A stretch of DNA of 64,000 bases from Bernardetia sp. MNP-M8 (GTDB lineage Bacteria > Bacteroidota > Bacteroidia > Cytophagales > Bernardetiaceae), in NCBI RefSeq assembly GCF_037126285.1, contig NZ_CP147012.1:1302001-1366000 (forward strand), written 5' to 3'. The translations under genes were made by a program, and so were the position numbers. Positions 16,401 to 24,194 of this stretch are shown here, piece by piece. Numbering within the stretch: the stretch's first letter is position 1; each line of letters begins with the position of its first letter. Under the pieces are notes generated by a model that had not been told where the DNA came from, ran no database searches, and saw only the letters and a program-made list of their open reading frames with translations.

Positions 16401-18665
16401 TTTATCAAAACGACTTGTTCCTCCATCTACGTGTTCTCTTCCTTCTCCCCTTCCTCCAAAGAAACTACCATATATTAAATTTTGAGCATTTTGATCTAAA
16501 ATCATTGTGTAAAAATCATTTCCATCTGTATCGCTTTGAAGCGCATTAGAAGTAACAGGCATTCCTGTTGTACTAATGTTGTCCAAATAATTATCTGGTC
16601 TTCCTTGATAAATGCTAGGACTTCCCCAACCTGCCAAATAAATATATCCACAATCATTTATCATAAAAGCAGTAGGTGTAATATTGGGGTCAAAATCTTG
16701 ACTTCCAATCGTTGTTGCCCAAACAATATTGTTCAGGTTAGAAGATACTTTTCGAATAAATAATCCACCTCTAGCATTCGAATAGACACCAGAGGTAACA
16801 GGTTGTGAACCTTGTGTTTGTCCAAATATATATACAGATCCACTAGCATCTACATCCACATAATAGGCTTGATCATAAAAAGGAGTTCCTAAATAACTAG
16901 CTCCTTGCCAAGCAAAGTTAGAAGCATAACGTACGACAAAACCATCTATTTCTCCTCTATAGTTGCTTTGCATGGTAGCTGCGTGAGTTATTAAGTCACT
17001 ACTTAATGTTCCACCCACAACATAAATATCTCCTCGTTTAGAAATTTGTATTCCAAAAGCTGCATCTATATTATTTCCTCCAATATATGTACTCCATAAA
17101 AGAGAGCTTAAAGTAGGGTCAAATTTCGCACCTATTCCTTCTTGTCTTCCTTGAAAAGTAGTTCTATGAGCTGAAACTAATGGAAAATTATTTGAGTTAG
17201 TTGTGCTGGCAATATAAATATTATCTAAATCATCAATATTTATTTCTGCTCTAATCTCATCTCCATAATTTTTCACTAATGGATTATCAGTAAAGCTGTC
17301 AAAATTAAGAGAATTTATTCCATCATTACCTTGTCCTCCTAAAAAAGTAGAACCTACAAGTCTACTCCCACTTACATTAAGTTTAGAAACAAAAATATCA
17401 GAACCATTTGTAAAATCATAGCCTAATACATTTGTAGTTGTTCCTCCTGCAAAAGTATTATCATAAGAAGATGATGTAGTAGGAAAGTTTGAAGAACCTG
17501 TCGTTCCTAATATTATCAATTCGTTTCTACTATTTACTACCATGCTAGAAGGAACATCTGCTAAATCCCCACCTAAAAAGGTAGCATAAAAAACACCTGT
17601 TCCTTGTGAGTTATATTTTAAAATAGCTACATCTACGACTCCTCCAAAAGTAACATCAAAAGCTCCTGTAGTAGTAGGAAAACCAGCACCAAAAGAAGTA
17701 CCTCCAGAATATAAATTTCCTGCATCATCATAAGTTGCTGTATTTCCCCAGTTATCTGAAAAAGCACCTGAGAAAGTAGAAAAAATCAAAACAGGATCAA
17801 TGATTAGTTCATATTTTTTATTGTATCCTTCTGGAAATTCGAAAGTAATTTGAGGAGATTTGTCTTTTTTATTGCCTTCTGCATATTTGAGAACAAACTT
17901 TGAAGGAACTTCTACTTTTTTTCCATCAATGATTTGATACGAATAAGGAGCTTGTTCGATGACTTTATTGACAGAAGTTTGAATATGCAAATGTCCACTT
18001 TCTAAACTCACTTTATCAGCATACTTATAATTCATTGCAATTTTTGAAGGATTTGCACCAGCCGAAACAATAAAATCATATTTCAGATGATCTTCCTTCA
18101 AATACAAATGAAGGTTAATATTTGGATATAAATCCTTATAGGTCAGTTCTCCAAATCCTTGTGCATTTTCTGCCCATTTACTAGGATCATTTCCTAAAAT
18201 ATAATTAAATTTTGTATCACTAACTTGCTCAGAAATGATTTGTGGAGAGGGATTTGAATTTTCAAATTCTACCTCAAAAGAATGTGCTTTAATAGTAGAA
18301 GAAATTTCTTCATTAGGCTCATGTCCTTCATGCTCCTCTTCTCCATGAACATGTAGTAATTTTAAAGCATTTGCATCATAAAAAGAATACTGCAATGAGT
18401 TTTGACGCATAAACAAGAAACCCGATGGAATAGTGGCTCTATATTTTACAACTTCATCCCATTGATTTTTATTTTCAATGAAAGTAAGTGGTGTTTTTGC
18501 TTTAGGAGCGTTCATTGCTGCTTCTTTTGTATGATTATGCTCATCAGAAACAGAATGATTTGAAAGGGGAGAATTTAGTCTATCTTGTGCAAAAGAAATT
18601 AAAGGCATAAAACAAATTAGCCAAACTAAAGACAAGAAACGAAACGAAAAGATATTTTTTTTCAT
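13401..18665 (-). CDS. Giant T9SS-secreted protein: SBBP/beta-propeller-like region, PKD/Ig repeats, gliding-type C-terminal domain
   Basis: A 1754-residue exported protein. The signal peptide is at residues 1-26. A DUF7948-type N-terminal domain (about 50-290, 'TPLTFIENKNQWDEVVKYRA') is followed by an SBBP-like repeat region (about 300-790: 'FSTFSGAFSDNWGNTATYDD', FLGGQGNDGIN, STYIGGNNIDAAFGI). About six PKD domains with Trp-Asp-Phe-Gly cores (YFWDFGNGQTS) alternate with Ig-like modules ('STTTTYTLTV'). The last ~80 residues form the gliding motility-associated C-terminal sorting domain (VITPNGDGLNETF, LQIYDRWGTEVF, GNKAKPAMYYYYLTSPDG), the type B signal for type IX export. It is probably a surface or released adhesin-like protein. 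The GldN paralogs at 0.6-2.4 kb belong to the same export pathway. Confidence 0.92.
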   Translation of the reverse strand: MKKNIFSFRFLSLVWLICFMPLISFAQDRLNSPLSNHSVSDEHNHTKEAAMNAPKAKTPLTFIENKNQWDEVVKYRATIPSGFLFMRQNSLQYSFYDANALKLLHVHGEEEHEGHEPNEEISSTIKAHSFEVEFENSNPSPQIISEQVSDTKFNYILGNDPSKWAENAQGFGELTYKDLYPNINLHLYLKEDHLKYDFIVSAGANPSKIAMNYKYADKVSLESGHLHIQTSVNKVIEQAPYSYQIIDGKKVEVPSKFVLKYAEGNKKDKSPQITFEFPEGYNKKYELIIDPVLIFSTFSGAFSDNWGNTATYDDAGNLYSGGTSFGAGFPTTTGAFDVTFGGVVDVAILKYNSQGTGVFYATFLGGDLADVPSSMVVNSRNELIILGTTGSSNFPTTSSSYDNTFAGGTTTNVLGYDFTNGSDIFVSKLNVSGSRLVGSTFLGGQGNDGINSLNFDSFTDNPLVKNYGDEIRAEINIDDLDNIYIASTTNSNNFPLVSAHRTTFQGRQEGIGAKFDPTLSSLLWSTYIGGNNIDAAFGIQISKRGDIYVVGGTLSSDLITHAATMQSNYRGEIDGFVVRYASNFAWQGASYLGTPFYDQAYYVDVDASGSVYIFGQTQGSQPVTSGVYSNARGGLFIRKVSSNLNNIVWATTIGSQDFDPNITPTAFMINDCGYIYLAGWGSPSIYQGRPDNYLDNISTTGMPVTSNALQSDTDGNDFYTMILDQNAQNLIYGSFFGGRGEGREHVDGGTSRFDKKTGTIYQAVCACSGSGFITTPGAFSNRNNSPNCNNAAFKIEMGILKADFNTNDGNLTGCVPFSTTFVNQSIEGVTYEWDFGGLGISTQDDNVPFTFTVAGTYQVRLIATNPILCIKKDTAYLDIVVSPADFTVSPDVTICKGQSTQLSATGGTNYLWTPIAGLSNPRIANPIASPSTTTTYTLTVQNAAGCRQNLTTKVTVLPELITSFGLTLGDPCANDSTVSIINTTQNATSYFWDFGNGQTSTAQNPPTQSYSSGTYTIKLIATNSLCNAKDTVERQFVIDTDTFDFNFSSDTTICFGESVQLNVSGGASYQWTPATGLSNATIGNPIASPTETTTYTIKVVGSSGCEQERQIEIVVEEEMIPNFDIIQSTLCTEIGKVEFVNNTVGATSYLWDFGNGQTSTEQNPSIQNYTAGTYIIKLVTESESCTLRDSVEKQIVITEDAFVYDIGDSTICAGQSVQFNVTGGVSYQWTPTTGLNDATIGNPIASPTETTTYTVKVTGNNGCEEERQIEIVVGEEIIPNFDIIQSNNCEEFPTISIVNNTIGATSYFWDFGNGQTSTAQNPTNIAYNTDGNYEVKLIVNNIACSDSLVKEFDYSTNNFFISPDKSICLGQSLPLEVGKGISYQWTPTAGLSDPTISNPIASPTQTTTYTVSITTASGCIREEEVTITVLEELKPDFEVVIIDRCDKIPLVQIINNSVGATSFFWDFGDGRTSTLRNPPSFQYASEGVYPITLKVENALCQDSTQNDANSVIDDNNVFLSTIRMPESPTICRGENAQLNVVGGNLFEWTPTTGLSDPTIRNPIASPDQTTIYNVRISNLDGGCFTDSTVTVTIVDKLVLDFDVQHSPECGAPATILFNGKNTGNGDWVWDLGNGDSINVSNPTEYTYTQAGTYTITLKASNGVCDQEQTTTVTVDNVLPPNVITPNGDGLNETFVLDKANVGWKLQIYDRWGTEVFSADDYNNDWGNKAKPAMYYYYLTSPDGDTCRGWIHVLQ
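13870..16230 (-). repeat. ~470 bp tandem repeats encoding PKD + Ig-like modules
   Basis: The segment encoding 'NPIASPT.TTTYT' with a preceding 'W(T)P(T/A)(A/T)GL' recurs near 13980, 14470, 14938, 15411 and 15890, a period of about 470-490 bp (~157 residues). Sequence identity between units is high but imperfect; the two central units (near 14938 and 15411) are the closest. Confidence 0.8.
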
Positions 18666-19080
18666 TTGTAAAAATAATTGAAAGACTTTAAATCAAAACA
18701 AGTAATCAAAAGTCAGGTAAAAATACTATTTTTATAAAAATTGTTAAAAAATCAATTTGCTCTCAATTTTGAGATATTTTGATTTCTAATTAATTTATTT
18801 TTAGTGAGTTATATTTTGGCATTCAGATAACTAATGAAGCTATATCAAGTCCCATAATGTATCATGTATAAACATAAAGTGAGCTTTTAAATACCAATAG
18901 CTTAACATAGAGATTGAAAATTATATATCAGTAAATTTGAAAATTACCATACATAAAAGTAGTAATCTAAAAAAAAGCATATAACAAATATAGTCATTTT
19001 CTAATATCGTTTCTATAAAGGTAATAGAGTTTTATAAAATGCACTCCTGATTTTAAAATCTTTTCTGAAGCAACTTGACT
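18666..19080. other. Intergenic region, no gene seen
   Basis: 415 bp of AT-rich sequence upstream of the giant T9SS cargo gene and downstream of the 197-residue gene. I find no credible ORF, RNA gene or strong hairpin. It should hold the promoter of the cargo gene, but I cannot place one securely. Confidence 0.6.
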
Positions 19081-19674
19081 CTACATATAGAATAATTTTG
19101 GGTATTTCATTATAAAAAATTCAATACTTGTTTTTACAGCATCTGCAAGTGTAAAACTTTGATTATCAAAATCTACGACCAGTTTATTATTCGGAATAAT
19201 ACTGTGTTTGCTTCGGTCAATCATTTTTGCACCAAACGGAGCATAATTTATCTTTTGTGTATCAAATAAAAATATTACTTGCATAAAATCGTGTTCATAA
19301 GGTTTCCAAACATATCCTTGTTTTTCTGCATAACGAATGCGAACACGAGCATTTTTATTATTGGTATTGTCTATTTCATCCTCAATCATGATATGAGTAG
19401 AATAAACTTCCATCATTTTGGCTTCTCCTTCTAGCAGTGTATTTTTTCTCCAAATTACTAAGCTATACCAATCATCACCCTTTTCAGAAACAGAATATTT
19501 GTAGCTAGAGCCTTGATAATCAAATTGAGCTTCAAAATTGTAAGGGTCTATGGAAGAACTTGAAAGTGTATCTAAACTGTTTTCTGATTTCTCATCTTGA
19601 GCAAAAATAGAGTTTTGAGAAGAAATAAAGGTAGCAAGAAAACAAAAACATAAGATAAATTGAATAATTTTCAT
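19081..19674 (-). CDS. Secreted protein of unknown function
   Basis: A 197-residue protein with a clear signal peptide (residues 1-25, SQNSIFAQDE) and a mature domain of about 170 residues containing 'FEAQFDYQGSSYKYSVSEKG', then WRKNTLLEGEAKMMEVYSTH and RIRYAEKQGYVWKPYEHDFM. Tyrosine and tryptophan richness and alternating strands suggest a small beta-rich periplasmic or surface protein. No known domain is recognised. It lies 144 bp upstream of the rseP stop on the same strand, with a terminator for rseP inside that gap region, so it is probably transcribed on its own. Confidence 0.7.
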   Translation of the reverse strand: MKIIQFILCFCFLATFISSQNSIFAQDEKSENSLDTLSSSSIDPYNFEAQFDYQGSSYKYSVSEKGDDWYSLVIWRKNTLLEGEAKMMEVYSTHIMIEDEIDNTNNKNARVRIRYAEKQGYVWKPYEHDFMQVIFLFDTQKINYAPFGAKMIDRSKHSIIPNNKLVVDFDNQSFTLADAVKTSIEFFIMKYPKLFYM

Positions 19675-19734
19675 AAATATAAATTAGTTAAAATAAAGTT
19701 ATTAAAACTGTTTTTAGGAATAATATTAAAAAAC

Positions 19735-19788
19735 AAGGCTAAAAAGAAGAGTGAATACATTACTATTCAAAATCCACTTTTTAGCCTT
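19735..19788 (-). terminator. Terminator-like inverted repeat after rseP
   Basis: AAGGCTAAAAAG and CTTTTTAGCCTT form a 12-bp stem around a ~30-base interior. On the minus strand it is followed by GTTTTTTAATATT, 31 bp beyond the rseP stop. Confidence 0.65.
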
Positions 19789-19818
19789 ATTAAAATTAGA
19801 TGATATTTCAACTATTTT

Positions 19819-21165
19819 TTATAAAAATCCTTTTATGATTTTCCAAATATCATTTCCAAAAACAAAAATCATCAAACAAAGAATAAGAACCATTCCTACT
19901 TTTTGGGCAATTTCTAGGAATTTATCTGAAGGAGGACGACCTGTAATCATTTCATAAAGAAGGAACATAACATGTCCTCCATCAAGTGCAGGAATTGGTA
20001 GAAGGTTCATCAGAGCCAAAACCATTGACAAAAACCCTGTGATTCTCCAAAAACGATAGGCATCGAATTCCATTCCAAAAATCATTACCATTCCAATAGG
20101 ACCACTCAAAGAATCAGAAGCATTAATATCTCCTTTTGCCATTTTTTTGTATGCCATTGCCTGTACTCCAATTACACCAAAAGCAGTTTCTGTTCCCACT
20201 TGTAAAGACTCTGAGAAACTATACGGACGTTCTACAAAGTTTATTTCTTTATTTATTCCTACTCCGATTGTACTGTCTTTTGCAACTGTAATAGGCAAAT
20301 TCATTGTCTTACCCTCTCTTTCTACTACAAAAGTAAGTTGTTTACCTGCATTTTGATGCAATAATGCTTGAAAAGTATCGAAATCTGGTGTTGGTGTTTC
20401 ATTTACTTTTACTACTCTATCCTTCGATTTTAGTCCTGCTTTGTCTGCATTTCTATCTGGTGCAATTGCACCAATCAAGAAAGGATATTTTCCATCACGC
20501 ATTGTCAAAAATCCTTTTGCTTCATCTTTATCTGAGCTATAGACTTGTAAAAATTCGCTTGTAATCGGAATTTTCATTTCCTGTCCATTTCTTTCAATAG
20601 TATAATATGAATTATCGTTTAAGATAAAAGCTGGATCTAATAAATCTCTAAACGATTTTGGTGTTTCTCCATTGATATTGATTATTTTGTCACCTGTTTC
20701 TAACCCAAGACTTTTCCCAAGCTCATTTACTTCAATTCCGTATTTATTTACTTCATCTATTGGAATATATTTTTCGCCATACGTAAAAGCAATAGCAATC
20801 ATTATCAAAACACCTAAGACCACATTAAAGATAATTCCTCCTAACATAATGATAAGACGCTGCCAAGCTGGTTTTGAACGAAATTCATAGGGTTGAGGCT
20901 CACCTTTCATTTGGTCAGTGTCTAAAGATTCGTCAATCATACCTGTAATTTTGACGTAGCCACCCAAAGGCAAAGCACTCAAACAATATTCTGTTTCTCC
21001 ATATTTAAAACCAAATATTTTTGGAGGAAAACCAATAGAAAATTTTTCTACTCTAACTCCAAAATATTTTGCAGCCAACAAATGCCCCAATTCGTGCAAT
21101 CCTACTAAAATAGAAAGCGAAGCCAAAAGCTGCAAAATTCCAATAATTACTCCTTGTATATCCAA
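19819..21165 (-). CDS. rseP: Site-2 intramembrane metalloprotease RseP
   Basis: A 448-residue zinc metalloprotease of the RseP/S2P (M50B) family that cleaves membrane-anchored anti-sigma factors during envelope stress. The first helix carries the zinc motif HELGH (residues 24-28) followed by LLAAKYFGV. Two PDZ-like regions follow (about 110-210, GLETGDKIININGETPKSF; and 225-290, AGLKSKDRVVKVNETPTP). The third ligand motif NLLPIPALDGGH is at about residue 385, with membrane helices around it. The start codon is TTG (at 21165): no ATG lies between it and HELGH, and the fit to the family N terminus is good. A TACTTTTG -7 box lies 59 bp upstream. Confidence 0.95.
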   Translation of the reverse strand: MDIQGVIIGILQLLASLSILVGLHELGHLLAAKYFGVRVEKFSIGFPPKIFGFKYGETEYCLSALPLGGYVKITGMIDESLDTDQMKGEPQPYEFRSKPAWQRLIIMLGGIIFNVVLGVLIMIAIAFTYGEKYIPIDEVNKYGIEVNELGKSLGLETGDKIININGETPKSFRDLLDPAFILNDNSYYTIERNGQEMKIPITSEFLQVYSSDKDEAKGFLTMRDGKYPFLIGAIAPDRNADKAGLKSKDRVVKVNETPTPDFDTFQALLHQNAGKQLTFVVEREGKTMNLPITVAKDSTIGVGINKEINFVERPYSFSESLQVGTETAFGVIGVQAMAYKKMAKGDINASDSLSGPIGMVMIFGMEFDAYRFWRITGFLSMVLALMNLLPIPALDGGHVMFLLYEMITGRPPSDKFLEIAQKVGMVLILCLMIFVFGNDIWKIIKGFL

Positions 21166-21223
21166 AATTTATAATTTAATTTTTTGTTATTATCAGTTTA
21201 TCTACATTCTTTCCAAAATCGTA

Positions 21224-21250
21224 CAAAAGTAGATGGTATTAATTTGTAAA
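21224..21250 (-). promoter_or_regulatory. Candidate promoter of rseP
   Basis: The minus strand reads TACTTTTG (21231-21224), matching the Bacteroidota -7 consensus TAnnTTTG. A TTTA sequence lies at a -33-like distance upstream. Predicted start of transcription is about 50 bases before the rseP TTG. Confidence 0.4.
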
Positions 21251-21312
21251 GATAGTTCTTTTAATTTTTTTTACCAATTTCGGACAACTTGGCATTTACT
21301 TTAACTGTTCTA

Positions 21313-22428
21313 CTATAATTTTGAATTTTTAGTAGGTTTTGTACTCATTTTCTCAGCTTTCCATTCCTGATCAATTTCCTCTATACTTTGTTGTGCAGGA
21401 GGACTAAAACCAAATTCTTTTTCTTCTAACTCTTTGAGTTGCCACTGTTTGATGGCTACTTGTTTTTTGATAAGCTCTAAGGCTTCATTTATCATTCCTT
21501 TGGTTATCATGCCAAACTGTTCTTGAGATTTTGAATCGATAAGTAATGCTTCTACTAAAATTTCCGTTACTTCTTTCAAAATTCTGTTCTCTTCAACCGT
21601 TGTAGCATCTTCTACAAGCTGATTGACAACATTAAAAACAATATCTGCAATAGCTCTTTCTAGGTTTTGAGAAATAAATTCGCCCATAATCGGAACTTTT
21701 CCTATCGTTTTTATTTCTGCATTTTTCTCTACAGCTTCATTGATAAGCGTTTCTACATAGCGTTTGAGTTCATACTTATAGGTTGGATAATTTTTGGCAG
21801 CCACCACTTGCACACGTTTTGTAAGCCAAGTTGTCAAAAGATTGGAGCGAGGACGAACTACATCTTCTACTATTTTTTCTACAATCGGACTTCCCTTCAT
21901 TACTTCTCCCTGCACTTCATTCAATACATTAATTACAACTCTGTCTGAAACTTCTTCAACAAAAATGGAAAAATATTTTCCTAGTGTTTTATAAATATAG
22001 GTATTTGAAAGATTGATAACTTCCATTAAGTGAAGTTTGTAAAGAATAGCAAACAAACGCAATACCCGAAATGAACGAAACGAAGGCAAACAACCCAAAA
22101 CATCGTACCAATGAATAAAAGGATAAAAAAACCAACGGTGATACGTATTTAGATAAATAGCAATTGACCAACGAACCAAAATATCACTTACAAAAATGCC
22201 TACAAACACTAAGTCTATCAACGCAAAATTTTTGAAGACATAGACATTATAAAAATCATAAAATGAGGTAAGATAAGTTTTGAGAAAATCTTGAACAAGC
22301 TCAGCAGTAAACAAAAAATTGAAAATAATCAGAGTGAGATTTATCAAAACTAATATCAAAACGCCAATATCTGCTATGACTTGTGCTGTTGAAACTTTAT
22401 CTTTTTGTAAATTAGAGAGATTTATCAT
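21313..22428 (-). CDS. Pore-less voltage-sensor-like membrane protein with long helical cytoplasmic domain
   Basis: A 371-residue protein. The first ~135 residues resemble the S1-S4 voltage-sensor part of the ion transport family: S1 at about 18-40, S2 at about 68-92 (LIDLVFVGIFVSDILVRW style), an S3-like WYDVLGCLP stretch at about 107-115, and an S4-like helix with arginines at positions 118, 121 and 124 (R-x-x-R-x-x-R). No S5, pore loop or S6 follows. The remaining ~235 residues are hydrophilic and helical (coiled-coil or bundle) with repeated VVNVLNEVQ/VVNQLVEDA-like segments. The family is otherwise unrecognised. It could be a proton channel-like or voltage-regulated protein, or simply a four-helix anchor. 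Confidence 0.7.
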   Translation of the reverse strand: MINLSNLQKDKVSTAQVIADIGVLILVLINLTLIIFNFLFTAELVQDFLKTYLTSFYDFYNVYVFKNFALIDLVFVGIFVSDILVRWSIAIYLNTYHRWFFYPFIHWYDVLGCLPSFRSFRVLRLFAILYKLHLMEVINLSNTYIYKTLGKYFSIFVEEVSDRVVINVLNEVQGEVMKGSPIVEKIVEDVVRPRSNLLTTWLTKRVQVVAAKNYPTYKYELKRYVETLINEAVEKNAEIKTIGKVPIMGEFISQNLERAIADIVFNVVNQLVEDATTVEENRILKEVTEILVEALLIDSKSQEQFGMITKGMINEALELIKKQVAIKQWQLKELEEKEFGFSPPAQQSIEEIDQEWKAEKMSTKPTKNSKL

Positions 22429-22448
22429 TTTTATTAAATTTTTGTTTA

Positions 22449-22480
22449 GACCCTAAGGGTTTTTGAAAACCCTTAGGGTC
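22449..22480. repeat. Perfect 15-bp inverted repeat in a divergent promoter region
   Basis: GACCCTAAGGGTTTT, two bases, then its exact complement. It sits between the voltage-sensor-like gene (minus) and the SIMPL gene (plus), 21 bp and 40 bp from the two starts. No T run follows, so it is not a typical terminator. Confidence 0.8.
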
Positions 22481-22520
22481 TTGAACTCATTCTCTTTTTA
22501 CCAAATTTACCTCAAATTTT

Positions 22521-23495
22521 ATGAAAACAAATAATAGATTAACTTTATCGTTCATTTTTATTTTATTTTTCTTTAGTTCTGTTTCTTTAGCGCAAAACAG
22601 AGCCAATTATAATTATGGAAATTCGAATTATGACGCTGAAAAAAAACCAAATCAAGAACTTCCTCAAACAACAATTTTAGGATCTAGTCTACAAGAATTA
22701 GAAGCAAATGTTTTGATGAATGTAACGGCAGATGAATATGTGGCAATGTTTCATATCGAACAAAAAGGAAAAGAGCTTAAAGATGTACAGGAAAATATGG
22801 ACAAACGAATAGCTAACTTTCAAAAAGGATTAATAGAGTTAGGAATCAAAGAAAACGAAATGATTATTGATTTTCTTTCGCTTGTTCCAGAATACGAATA
22901 CGATGTTGAGAAAAAATTCTTTAGCAGAACCTATAATGAAGTTCCTGTGGGTTTTGAGCTTAAAAAGAATGTTCATGTTCGCTTCAAAGACAATAAAATT
23001 TTAGATAAAATAATTGCCAAAGCTGCCGAAAATGAAATTTATGATTTATCTAAAGTAGAATATTTTATCAAAGATACAGACATTCTCTATCAAAAATTAC
23101 GTAAAAAGGCCTTTGAAATTATTGCTAAAAAAGAAAAACTCTATGATAGTTTGAATATAAAGTTATCTAAAGCTGAAAAAGTAGCTGATGAAAATTTTCA
23201 GACTTTTTTTCCTTTTGATAGATACCGTTCCTATGAAGCGATTTCGAAAGGAAAAACTTCTTTTTCAAAAAACTACAAAGTAAATGATAAAAATCGTTCG
23301 CCAAGTGCTTTCTATGAAAAACTAGATTATGACAATATAGAATGTATTATTAATCCGACTATTTTAGAACCTGCTGTTCAGTTATTTTTTACACTGAAAG
23401 TTCGTTATACTTTACCAAAAGAAGAAAAAGACGATAAAACAATTTATATTCTGACTCCAACAGGAGAACTCAAAAAGGTAAATTTGAAAGAGTAG
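22521..23495 (+). CDS. SIMPL (DUF541) domain periplasmic protein
   Basis: A 324-residue exported protein (signal peptide residues 1-25, ending SLAQNR). It carries a SIMPL/DUF541-like fold: a strand of the type 'ANVLMNVTADEYVAMFHIEQKG', a helix that packs KELKDVQENMDKRIANFQ, then LIELGIKENEMIIDFLSLVPEYEYD, 'GFELKKNVHVRFKDN' and ILDKIIAKAAENEIYDLSKVEYFIKD. These match the SIMPL order in which two variables, an oscillating exponent-like helix, and a residue-counting loop are conserved. SIMPL proteins (for example Escherichia coli YggE) are periplasmic and linked to stress or envelope functions. The C terminus (residues 270-324) is a separate beta-rich tail. Confidence 0.75.
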   Translation: MKTNNRLTLSFIFILFFFSSVSLAQNRANYNYGNSNYDAEKKPNQELPQTTILGSSLQELEANVLMNVTADEYVAMFHIEQKGKELKDVQENMDKRIANFQKGLIELGIKENEMIIDFLSLVPEYEYDVEKKFFSRTYNEVPVGFELKKNVHVRFKDNKILDKIIAKAAENEIYDLSKVEYFIKDTDILYQKLRKKAFEIIAKKEKLYDSLNIKLSKAEKVADENFQTFFPFDRYRSYEAISKGKTSFSKNYKVNDKNRSPSAFYEKLDYDNIECIINPTILEPAVQLFFTLKVRYTLPKEEKDDKTIYILTPTGELKKVNLKE

Positions 23496-23506
23496 AAATT
23501 TAACTA

Positions 23507-23601
23507 GGTCGTCGGTGAAACACCGACAACGGCAAAGAGTTATACTTTTTTCCATAAAGCAGAATTTGCAAGTTCTGTTTTATGGAAAAATAGTTGTTGT
23601 C
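23507..23601. repeat. Composite nested hairpin element
   Basis: A small hairpin GTCGGTG-aaa-CACCGAC is followed by an 18-bp stem (23547-23564 with 23573-23590, one G-T mismatch) around the loop TTTGCAAG. CGACAAC before and GTTGTTGTC after can extend the pairing. It lies between the SIMPL gene and the 174-residue gene. No long T run follows, so its role is uncertain. Confidence 0.65.
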
Positions 23602-23669
23602 AAATAACCTCAACAATTTGTCAAAAAAAACGTATTCTATAAAAAAGCACAAAATACTGATTTTAAAAT

Positions 23670-24194
23670 ATGACAATCTTAGAAAAGACATTATCTAATT
23701 TAGAAAAAGATATACAATACAAATGTAAGGATACAGCATGGAACCATCTTTGGACGCTTTTTAGTTTTACTGAAAAGTATGCTGGAATAGTTGATAAAAA
23801 AGGTTTCAAAATTTGGAAATACAGCAGACAGCAAGGGATATTTTACTTTACCATTATAGGAAAAATAATAGAAGTAGACGGAAATGAAAAGTTAATTCTT
23901 GATACAAAAATCAATAAATTTGCTAAGACTTTAGCACTTCTGTTTTTCTTTGCCCTCCTTTATTTCTTGTTCGATTCACCAATACAATATAAACAAGCCT
24001 ATGATGGAAGTTATTATTTTTGGCATATTGACTGGAAAGAAATAATCAGAATGGTTTTGTATGTGTTTGGGCTTTTGTGTATTCTTATTCCTGTATTTTA
24101 TTATGTACATAGAGTTAGAAACAAAGAAGAGATAGAGAATTTAAAGCAAAGGTTTTCAGTTTATTCTAACTCAACAAATCAGGATTATTTTTAA
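23670..24194 (+). CDS. Membrane protein of unknown function
   Basis: A 174-residue protein with a hydrophilic, tryptophan-rich N-terminal half (WNHLWTLFSFTEKY, WKYSRQQGIFYF) and two transmembrane helices at about residues 86-104 and 130-147. The loop between them is short and tyrosine-rich (YKQAYDGSYYFWHIDW). No family is recognised. It converges on uvrC and its last 29 bases overlap the uvrC 3' end. It has no obvious partner on its own strand. Confidence 0.65.
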   Translation: MTILEKTLSNLEKDIQYKCKDTAWNHLWTLFSFTEKYAGIVDKKGFKIWKYSRQQGIFYFTIIGKIIEVDGNEKLILDTKINKFAKTLALLFFFALLYFLFDSPIQYKQAYDGSYYFWHIDWKEIIRMVLYVFGLLCILIPVFYYVHRVRNKEEIENLKQRFSVYSNSTNQDYF

